A DNA stretch of 64,000 nucleotides from Pristionchus mayeri (lineage: Eukaryota; Nematoda; Chromadorea; Rhabditida; Neodiplogasteridae): the NCBI GenBank assembly GCA_036245805.1, contig BTRK01000005.1:41093216-41157215 (forward strand). Reading direction: 5' to 3'. This document shows positions 52,040 to 60,518 of this stretch, in pieces. Each line of letters opens with the position of its first letter. Within the stretch, counting starts at the first letter, position 1. The position numbers and the translations under genes are program-made. The notes beneath the pieces are model-generated. The model had not been told where the DNA came from and made no database searches. It worked only from the letters and a program-made list of their open reading frames with translations.

Positions 52040-52662
52040 CATTTGGCTGCGTGATCTGTGATTGATAAATCGCTGAATTTACGAACTGTGAACTTTCACG
52101 TCTCAGTAGTTTCACTAAAGCCAGAGTTGTGCGACATTGTTCGTAATAGCTCGAGTATTAGTGTACAATTTCTAAATATCATTTCTCGATGTTTGCTAAT
52201 TGCAACGGCGTTACAATAAACCCATCATTGGTTGGTGATCGATACACACGTTGACGTGCGTTACAAATCCTCTCACCATTAGCCACTCTCATCCTTCCTC
52301 CCATCTCCATCACTTCATTCTCCCTTCCTGACGTTTTTCGAGAGAGAGAGGAGTCGAGTGCTTCATCAAATGGGAAATTGAGTATACATACAATAATTGC
52401 GAATTTATTAAAAATATACTAAACTAATTGTTAGCAGAAACTATCCCTCAGGAAAATTGTATGTACAAGCAACGCTTTTGCTTCACATCTATCATATATT
52501 CATTCGACTTTTGGGATTGATGATATCATTTCCCCATGCATTTCACAAAATATACTACGCAAATCACAAATACGCTGATTATTGAAATACTAATAAGATT
52601 ATTGAAATTACTAATATTTTGATAAATCCACGGCGATTTGTGGGAATTATCATAATTCAATT
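52040..52662. other. Mostly no gene; possible exon scraps on the minus strand
   Basis: Directly beyond the MITE (52040-52110) the minus strand has an ATTCAG acceptor-like signal and a short open frame (FSDLSITDHAAKC) running into the MITE. Further on the sequence is AT-rich with a GAGAGAGAGAG run near 52340. Nothing else is supported. Confidence 0.3.
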
Positions 52663-52851
52663 ATGCCAGCAACCTTCGAGAGGGCAGGCAAATATAAGAG
52701 AGTTTCATCTAATTCTCCGCATGATACCCCCTCTTTCCCTTAAGAATACCGAGTACTCGCGGATTACGCAGAATTAGAGAGATGCGAAAAAATACAAGAC
52801 CACGCAAAATTAGAACAGGCCAGTCGCACCTGTGCTTCAGATATTCTTTAA
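52663..52851 (+). CDS. Candidate charged frame with one internal stop
   Basis: From ATG 52663 the frame reads MPATFERAGKYKRVSS, meets one TAA at 52741-52743, and continues as EYRVLADYAELERCEKIQDH to a final stop at 52849-52851. The part after the TAA is predicted helical (regular Glu/Leu/Ala). CTTTCCCTTAAG immediately before it could be a splice acceptor, in which case the first part is not coding. No family recognised. Confidence 0.25.
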
Positions 52852-53183
52852 ATAAGATGTTCACTCTATAACATCGATGTGAGAGACGAGAGGCTGGTTT
52901 TCAAAAATGAAATAACATTTCAACATTCAGGTAAGAGCTGCGTTTCAATCATATCCTACATTCTCTCTAATAAGTATAGCATCGTTACACCGGTGATGTA
53001 TTTATTAAAAATAACAATAATTTTAAAAAAACAGTTGGAATCGTCCTATGCAATTCAAGAACATGCAAGTATTTATTGAAGAAATACTCATTTGTTCAGT
53101 ACCGATTTTTTTTTCTATAACATCACTCTTGGTATTACTAAAGATCTAGGCAATTAAAAAAATGGCAACGTAAAACCGAAAAC

Positions 53184-53258
53184 CCACTTGTGGATCAGCT
53201 GTTCGATCCTCGTCCTCAATTCATTCTCAGGTTCTGGGGTCGGCGTTTTTCTCTCCAT
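53184..53258 (-). CDS. Candidate first exon of the minus-strand host gene
   Basis: ATG at 53258 opens MERKTPTPEPENELRTRIEQ, followed by LIHKW and donor-like sequences (CAA|GTGGGT or TGG|GTTTTC). The hydrophilic N-terminal with a Pro/Glu stretch and helical continuation looks protein-like. It lies upstream, on the same strand, of the candidates at 51.9-50.7 kb and could be the 5' end of that gene. Confidence 0.3.
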
Positions 53259-53299
53259 TTGCACAGTTGGTCGCACGCAGCAGGGCTGTGTAATTTATC

Positions 53300-54264
53300 A
53301 CAAATTTTAAGGATTTCAGCCTGAGAAAAAATATGGTTTTGCATTAAACGGCTCTGTCTATTGAGCGACAAGGCATGCCAAATGAAAATAGTTACTACAC
53401 TCCAAGAAATTCATTATTATTGAAGAGCCAGACAATTTTTAAAAAATCGGGGATTAATACGAAATTGAATTAATAGGCGAAATTAAGGTGCGAATTATAA
53501 TTAAAATTTTTAGTTTTCGATAAGTTGCTGAACCTCAGATACAAATATACGAAAGTTTATGTGGCGAGAGGGTGTGTCAAATCGAGAAATACACTCAGAC
53601 TCACTTCCATCTTCATCTCCGACGCCAATTTACAAAAAAATATTACTCTTCAAGAAAATTTGATATTTTAAAATTGCTCATAGCTCAGCGGCGATTATCG
53701 AATCCAAGCATCCACATCTTGGAATATCATATTTGTGAAACACAAATCATCATTACTCCAAATTCTAGATCTCACTCACAAAACCAAAACAGCAACTATT
53801 AAAATCACTTTCAATACTCCGCTCCTCACATTTTTCCACACAAGTTGCAGGAAGATCCTCGCCGACGAGAGGGAAATCGAGATTCTGGGATGATGATAAA
53901 TATTGATTTTACTCATACACAATTACAAATTGAGATTACAAATAAATTACAAATACACAAATTGAGAAACGTTAGCAGTGGCGTTCACTTTGAATCGAAA
54001 ATCCGCAATTCGTGTAACCACGAATTCGTAGTTTCAAGATTTCGATATGATCGCGCTGATCACTCTGACTGCAGTTTATAGTCACTTTCTCGGTGAAAAA
54101 TACAACACACTAAATGTACTGATTGTTCTAGAATTGTCGAGGTTGTACATGTGGGGGTTTCCTATTGTAATATGCGTGATATCGACATCGAAGGCATACT
54201 GTAATATAGAGCAAAGGCATTATTTTGCAAGAAATTATCTTGACGATTCGCAGATACAGCTCCA
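53300..54264. other. No gene; dispersed repeat at 53735-53860
   Basis: Contains the partner of the 47290-47430 repeat. A short frame after GTTGCAG at 53845 (EDPRRREGNRDSG) is too brief to call. The rest is AT-rich. Confidence 0.35.
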
Positions 54265-54365
54265 GTAGAATATAACATCGTTCGTTTACCAACTTTTTCA
54301 TACTCAAAGTCCAGAAATCGCTCATTTAGAAAAATTGGTTAACGAACGGTGATATATTCTACTAG
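54265..54365. repeat. Small foldback, about 100 bp
   Basis: TAGAATATAACATCGTTCGT pairs with its complement ending ATATTCTA. The arms are about 40 bp around a short loop. Confidence 0.8.
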
Positions 54366-54887
54366 CCACAATGATCCTCACAAATTCAGCACAACGCGAA
54401 TAATTCTCGCATAAAGCCATGCACCTTCTCATTTCAGCATGTCATAAAGATCTGTCAAAAAACCCTACGCAATTTCTGGATTACCACATATTCGATTATA
54501 CTACCAATCAATGGCTGTGTAAAATAGCACCATACGTTTCCAATTTTTTCCCACAACAATATAATAGGAAGAAGGCAAAGTTCAAATACTACCGTACACA
54601 GCGTGCCAGGACGGATCGCTTCCTTTGGCGCATAACTCTTTTGAAATTCATCGTAATGACTTGCACTAAAAGCAAAAATATACCTACCTTCCGGGTTGGT
54701 GAGGAGCCGAAGCTCAAACATTTCTGACATATGTTGGTTCGTACTACTAGATTTTCCCAGAAAATTGGGAATTCGGAATATCGTAAAGGAAAAGCAGCAT
54801 GTGCCCAAACATGAGAAAATAATCGATCGCCAGAAGGAGAGAGAACGATATGCATGAAAATTGTTTTCCTCTTACTATCTGGTGATA
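54366..54887. other. No gene; TIR-like relic near 54597
   Basis: ACACAGCGTGCCAGGACGGATCG at about 54597 resembles one end of the CACAGCGTGTCA family without a partner. Open frames on both strands (54419-54990) shadow one another. Confidence 0.35.
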
Positions 54888-55720
54888 TGAGGCCGGTTGC
54901 CTTAGAATCGAACAACACCTGGGACAGCGATTTTTTGAAAACTTGCTGTAAGGGGTTATCGAGGGTGCTGATCATCATGGTCAACTTCATTTTGCTACAA
55001 CTTGATCGGTAGAGGCAGGCTGCATGTAGAGGTAAAATTAGTACGTGGCGAAATGGTTGAACCTAAAATAACATCGACTATTCCAGGAGAAAAACACTAA
55101 AATTCGTTTCTCGATTATATCTAACTGCCTAAAACCACAATCTTGATAGGAAGACGCGCCTTATTCTCCCGATCAATAAACATATGCACAGTGTGGTATT
55201 TGGTTGAATCATATTTTTCTTACATGCCGTTGTACAATGTCCTTCGGGCTTTTCGCATATCAATAAGTGAAAAATTAAAATGAGTTTCACTATGACGTCA
55301 CTCATCTTCAGGCCGCTTTCATATGTTCAGTGAAACTCATTCTCATTTTTCACACGCGGGTCAGCGTGCGCCGGTCATAGCACAGAATTAGCTAAATATT
55401 GCTATGTAGCAAAAATATGATTCAACCAAATACCACACTATGCATATGTTTATTGATCGGGAGAATAAGGCGCGTCTTCCTATCAAGATTGTGGTTTTAG
55501 GCAGTTAGATATAATCGAGAAACGAATTTTAATGTTTTTGTCCTGGAATAATCGATGTTATTTTTGGTTCAGTCACTTCGCCACATACTAATTTTACCTT
55601 TGCGCAAGTTTGAAGTTATTTCGTTAATCGGCTGTTGAGCTATGAACGTAAATGTAGGTGCAGCCTACATGCAGCCTGCCTCTACCGATCAAGTTGGAGC
55701 AAAATGAAGTTTACCATGAT

Positions 55721-57505
55721 TAGAGACCGCAAGGTGGGTGACCGAATTGCTTTGGCAGGGTCATTTGTGGATCTAATGTATCCCTTTGATGCTAAATAAG
55801 GTCATACTTTTTGCCGTTTGGCGATATCGCATCTTTGACTCGACTTATGGCCCAACAACACCTCGAAAGAGTCACAACCATAGCTGTCCACGCCGGCGGC
55901 GTCGGCAGGGGGGTGGGCAAAAAATCCATGACCCCCGGTTCATGGTAGGACGGGGGGTGGGCACGAATCTTGCCCACCCCCCGTCCTTCCATGAACCCCG
56001 GGTCATGGTCAAGAAATCGATGGTAGGTCATGGGCAGGTCAAGATTAAGTACTGCACCAATCAATAGTACAGTACTTCCTTATACCGTATATAGCTACCG
56101 TAACCCTGATTACCGCGAACTGATTTTTTTCAAAATAATGAAAATACCGTACCCTAATTTAAAAATCAAAGTACCGTAACCAATCGATAGTACAGTGCCA
56201 CCAGATACCGTATCCCACTACCGTAACCACGACGATCGCGAACTAATTTTATTTTTAAGATGTCCTGGTGACGTGCACAATCGGTCTGGTGTCGTGAACG
56301 ATCGATTGTACAGTACCCAACTGACTACCGTAACCCAGTTCCGTGGGTCAGATCTAGTTCCTTGGGTCAAACATTTTTCTAAAAATCCAAAATCATTTTC
56401 TAAAAATCCTATATCGATCATAAATTGGTTCTACACTAATTAGAGTTACGGTGGGATACTTAAAAATAATTTTATTTTAGATTTAGAATTTTTAGAAAAA
56501 TGTTTGACCCAAGGAACTAGATCTGACCCAAGGAACTGGGTTACGGTAGTCAGTTGGGTACTGTACAATTGATCGTTCACGACACCAGACCGATTGTGCA
56601 CGTCACCAGGACATCTTAAAAATAAAATTAATTCGCGATCGGCGGGGTTACGGTAGGGGGATACGGTATCCGGTGGTACTGTACTATCGATTGGTTACGG
56701 TACTTTGATTTTTAAATTAGGGTACGGTATTTTCAATTTTAAAAAAAAAATCAGTTCGCGGTTATCAGGGTTACGGTAGCTATATACGGTATCAGGAAGT
56801 ACTGTACTATTGATTGGTGCAGTACTTAATCTTACCTACCCATTACCTATCATCGATTTTTTGACCGTGACCCGGGGTTCATGGGTGGACGGGGGGTGGG
56901 CAAGCGCCGCCAGCTCTGGACAGGTATGGTCAGGTATACTCACAACGGAAAGGGAGTCGAAATCGGGACGAGAGCGAAGTGGGCGGAGCCCTCTCTGCCT
57001 GGTTTCTCCAAAAGTTTGAGCATAGCTTCGCATCGAGCTTGCTCGAGGAAGAGAGGAAAGGCATAGGTCCTCAAGAGCGCACGCTCTCTGCACATGTCGG
57101 GTGAGAGACAAGCGAGAAAGTAGAGAGGAAGCACCGCCCCTTTGCAGTTTCATTAGTGCTCGCTCTTCAACCTTGAAGTGAAATGATTAATCGGAAAAAA
57201 ATCATAAAAATACGTTCTCGGTGTCAATCGACGCCTAAAATCAGGAACTATCCATCACACCATGCCCGTGTTAAGAATTGTCGTCGGAACCTTTCCATTC
57301 CCCTATCATGAACCCTAAATCGGTCTTTTTTAGATATTTCTGATTAGATAATGCATGGCGGCACCCTGTCGTTTATAGACACTAGTCAGACGTACCCAAA
57401 AATTTTTTTCCATATTTTTTGGATAAGTATTCGCTGCGTCATTTTTGAGAACCAGATTTCGACGCGCCTCTTTCTCCTCCTGTGGGCGGAGCCTGCAGTC
57501 TCTTA
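55721..57505. mobile_element. hAT-like element, inverted copy with insertion
   Basis: The inverted counterpart of 20693-21407: TAGAGACCGCAAGGTGGGTG at the left and GGCGGAGCC(T)GCAGTCTCTTA at the right. Relative to that copy it carries a 1.07 kb insertion at about 55876-56945. No clear 8 bp duplication remains, consistent with the bases lost from the surrounding arm. Confidence 0.8.
55876..56945. mobile_element. Foldback inserted in the hAT-like element
   Basis: Outer ends pair approximately (TCACAACCATAGCTGTCCA with GGACAGGTATGGT..GTATACTCACAAC). Next comes a GGGGGGTGGGC and CATGAACCCCGGGTCA block in both arms. The inner arms, 56045-56440 and 56450-56820, are strings of TACCGTAACCC, CAATCGATAGTACAGTA and ATTTTTAAGATGTCC. 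The block 55930-56000 is a further small palindrome around GTGGGCACGAATCTTGCCCAC. Confidence 0.75.
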
Positions 57506-57575
57506 CAGCAAGTTTTCAAAAAATCGCTGTCCCAGACCCTTTGGAAGATTGTTCGATTCTTATGTAACCGGCCTC

Positions 57576-57720
57576 ATATTGATCAAGATAATACGAAAAA
57601 ACAAGGCTCACTGCATAATTCACTGAATATCTTGCTTTATGTTTCACCGTCTCCTGATATTCTAAGCTGAATGCTCGACACTAATGCTGCATTGGGATGA
57701 TGCGAAAATAAAAACAAATA
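57576..57720. other. Spacer between two foldbacks of one family
   Basis: Only about 145 bp separate the right end at 57575 from the left end of the next family member at 57721. No gene. Confidence 0.5.
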
Positions 57721-58558
57721 TGAGGCCGGTTGTCGAAGAGTCGGCAAACACTGTGTGGAGGCTGGAACACCAAAATTTCGAAAACTTTTGTAGATGGGTT
57801 TTCGAGGGTGCTGATCATCGGGGTCTACTTCATTTTGCACCAAACCGTCCGGTGCAGCCGGGCTGCATGCAGGTCGGATTTCGTTTTTCCTAAATAACTC
57901 AAAAACTACCTGACCGATTGGCCTGAAATTTGTACAGGCGGTCATTCTGGTCACGCATATTTCGAAGAACATTTAAGATAAAAAAATATTGTATGCAAAT
58001 TTGGCGAAAATTATGTTCTCGAATACAAGGGAGAAGTGGAAGCTGAATTTGGGATAGAAAGATGCGGTCTGACGAGAGGATCATTTTTCGAATGGTATGC
58101 CAGAGGTTTCTGATATCCGCTTTTTTGTTACGATCAATTTTGTGCGTGATTCGTCCGCCGAAATCGCGAACAACGAGGAATTGACATGAGTTTCACGTAA
58201 AATGAGATTCTCTACTTTTCTGAAGTGAAACTCATTTAAATTCCTCGTTTTTTGCGATTTCGGCGGAAGAATCACGCACAAAATTGATCATAACAAAAAA
58301 GCGGATACCAGAAACTTCTGACATACCATTCGAAAAATGGTCCTCTCGTCAGAGCGCATCTCTCTATCCCAAACTCAGCTTCCCTTGTATTCGAAAATAT
58401 AATTTTCGCCAAATTTGCATAAAATATTTTTGGCTGCACCGGTCGGTTTGGTGCAATGAAGTAAACCACGATGATCAGCACCCTGGAAAACCCATTTCCC
58501 CAAATTTTCGAGATTTTGATGTGCCAGCCCTTGCTTGGCTTTTCGGCAACCGGCCTCA
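57721..58558. mobile_element. Foldback element, TGAGGCCGGTTG family, copy 3
   Basis: Same structure as 44986-46013 and over 95% like it by eye in the left arm. It lacks about 60 bp of the loop and a further stretch in the right arm (around 58436, where TATTTTTGGCTGCACCGG joins two distant parts). The left flank is ATA and the right end ACCGGCCTCA runs into a MITE. Confidence 0.85.
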
Positions 58559-58559
58559 C

Positions 58560-58689
58560 TAGGGTTCTCTTATTAGAAAATTTTTGTATCATTTTCAGAT
58601 ATGTTTCATGTGCACTATATACATGACCTATATAGCGTACATGAAACAGAAAAAAAATGGTACAAAAATTTTCCAATAAGAGAACTCTA
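58560..58689. mobile_element. hAT-like MITE, TAGGGTTCTCT family, copy 2
   Basis: Ends TAGGGTTCTCTTATTAGAAA and the complement ending AAGAGAACTCTA. The flanks GGCCTCAC (58552-58559) and GTCCTCAC (58690-58697) are an 8 bp duplication with one mismatch. The left copy is the last bases of the foldback, so the MITE landed on the foldback's end. Confidence 0.85.
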
Positions 58690-58697
58690 GTCCTCAC

Positions 58698-58839
58698 CGA
58701 TATGCAGCTGGACTGTGCACACGGATAGACTGATCAAGACAATATGAAAGACGATGAGATGCAGAGAGCGTTTAAAATAATGGATTACTAACCTTATCCT
58801 GCTTCAAAGTACAATGAGGGAACGAGACCCGGAGGAGTG
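58698..58839. other. Short unassigned stretch with exon-like scrap
   Basis: CTCACCGATATGCAGCTGGA at about 58692-58712 is nearly the same as the start of the exon candidate at 60415, including the ATGCAG acceptor, but the frame closes after five codons. It may be a broken duplicate. Confidence 0.35.
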
Positions 58840-59076
58840 AACTCAAAGTTAAATTGTTGAAGCTATCATATGCACTGCCTAGAGCTCCACAACGATAAGA
58901 AGCTCCGAAATTTTCACTTTGATATCTCCATTCCGAACAGAGTTATAGCTAGTTGGCTGGGAGCCACATCAGAGAAAGCTCAGGGAAGGGGGCGAGATAG
59001 CACGCGACTTGAAGAGAGTGCTCCCTAGGTGAAACATATTCCAACCGGGCGCGCGTTTGCATTTGCTCCTCCTTTA
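58840..59076. mobile_element. MITE with TTAAAGGAGGAG ends, copy 2 (inverted)
   Basis: Complement of the MITE at 47981-48232. The right end ATTTGCTCCTCCTTTAA is intact, the left end degraded to GGAGGAGTGAACTC. Directly followed, after a few bases, by the foldback at 59086. Confidence 0.75.
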
Positions 59077-59085
59077 ATGGCAATA

Positions 59086-60289
59086 TGACGCCGTATTCCT
59101 AAGGCTCGGACAAACGTCGGAACAGCATTTTTTCAAAAATTTGGTTTCCGGGGTAGTTTTTCATGCTGATGACGATGGTCGGCTTCATTTTGCATAATTC
59201 GCTTCTAATGAAGCGCTACATCACCTTGCAAAATTGCGAAATTTCCGGTTTATTTGATCGATCTCGAATTAATGTGGCTTAATAAGTTTGAAATTTTTTT
59301 TCTTGGGGTAGTTTTTCATTCTCTTCACGATGGTGTGTTTAATGTCTACGAAGGGAATCGTCTTGATCGGTTTTGTGGCCGGATCCCTGCCTAAAAGAGA
59401 AAACTAGAGCGCGCCATTTGGTTTGTATGTAGATTTCCCAGTGCCCATGCCAGAATTCAATTTTGGTGTAATTCTAAGTATGGGATTTTGAGTTATGATC
59501 TTTTGAATATTTCCTCTCTTCGGTCTCCTCATTCCTCGCTAACTTGCCAACGAACAAAAGATTTCGTGTGTTCAATCGCAGCAGTCGACAGTATGGCGCA
59601 GTTGGTTAGGCGTCTGGCGTGATCGGACGGCGGTTCTATTCCCGCGAGCGCCAATCTTTTGCAAAGATTTCTTCCAACATTTTGGTATGTTTTTAAGTTT
59701 TTTTAAAAAATATGTTTAATGTGTGTTGGACGTGAAGAAAATAAAAAAAGACAATGATCTGAGAAAATGAACATGAATTAATTTCAACTTCTTTTTCATA
59801 TTTAAACAGTATGTTCGTCAATACCAGTTTCGTCACGTCTCATCACGTCAACCATGCACTATAAATATTTGTGTAAATACTTTTACAAACAGACCATATG
59901 TTGGCAGAAATTTTGGCAAAAGATTGCCGCACGCGGGAATAGAACCGCAGCCTAATGGGGGTTCACTTTTAGGCATGATCCGGCCACAAAACCGATGAAG
60001 ACGATTCCCTACGTTGACATTTGACATTAAACACATCGTGAAGAGAATGAAAAACTACCCCAAGTAGAAAAATTTTAAACTTATTAAGCCACATTAACTC
60101 GAGATCGATCAAATAAACCGGAAATTTCGCAATTTTGCAAGGTGATGTAGCGCTTCATTAGAAGCGAATTATGCAAAATGAAGCCGACCATCTTCATCAG
60201 CATGAAAAACTACCCCGGAAACCATATTTTCGAAAAAGTGCTGTTCCAGAACCTCCCCGAATTGTCCGATCCGTACAAATACGGCGTCA
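59086..60289. mobile_element. Foldback element with tRNA-like unit, copy 2
   Basis: Second copy of 1890-3327, with TGACGCCGTATT and AATACGGCGTCA ends flanked by TA (59084-59085, 60290-60291). The left arm, including the tRNA-like unit at about 59592-59655, is almost identical to copy 1. The right arm has lost about 230 bp between GAACCGCAGCCTAATGGGG and TTCACTTTTAGGC, removing the A box of its tRNA-like unit. There is also a 12 bp difference near 60065. Confidence 0.85.
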
Positions 60290-60414
60290 TATTTATTCTC
60301 TGAATTTCCGTTTTATGTTTCATAGAGCCCACATACTTTCAGTTCGATGTTTTACACTAATGAGTCCTTGTTGGATTTTTGAAAACAAATCAAATATTAC
60401 TCCTCACCGACATG

Positions 60415-60515
60415 CAGCTGGGATGTGACGAGTGCACGGTGAATGTGCTGGAGACCTTCATCGAAGGCATACTGAAAGAGATACCGAAGTCACATATCAA
60501 TAATTTTGTTAAAAC
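60415..60515 (+). CDS. Candidate cysteine-containing exon upstream of the satellite
   Basis: After CTCACCGACATGCAG the frame reads LGCDECTVNVLETFIEGILK and EIPKSHINN before entering the satellite. A C-x-x-C followed by an amphipathic helix resembles both the start of saposin-B domains and the start of the laminin coiled-coil domain II; the fragment is too short to choose. No donor GT is evident before the satellite begins at about 60519, so the exon may run into the first satellite units or be truncated by the array. Confidence 0.35.
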
Positions 60516-60518
60516 TCA

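Larger units (their letters stand above)
54888..57575. mobile_element. Foldback element, TGAGGCCGGTTG family, with nested insertions
   Basis: Ends TGAGGCCGGTTG and TAACCGGCCTCA with TA on both sides (54886-54887, 57576-57577). The arms pair through GTGCTGATCATCATGGT, GCAGGCTGCATGTAG, GGAAGACGCGCCTTATTCTC and TATGCA(C/T)A words. The right arm stops at 55720, where a hAT-like element begins, and resumes at about 57506 with CAGCAAGTTTTCAAAAAATC. About 23 bases of arm are missing at the junction. Central loop near 55280-55340. Confidence 0.8.

Noticed and set aside
57684..57893. 69-codon frame beginning MRPVVEESANTVW, also present at 44.99 kb
   Set aside because: It lies wholly in a foldback arm, the opposite arm reads a different peptide on the other strand, and no copy shows evidence of frame conservation beyond DNA identity.
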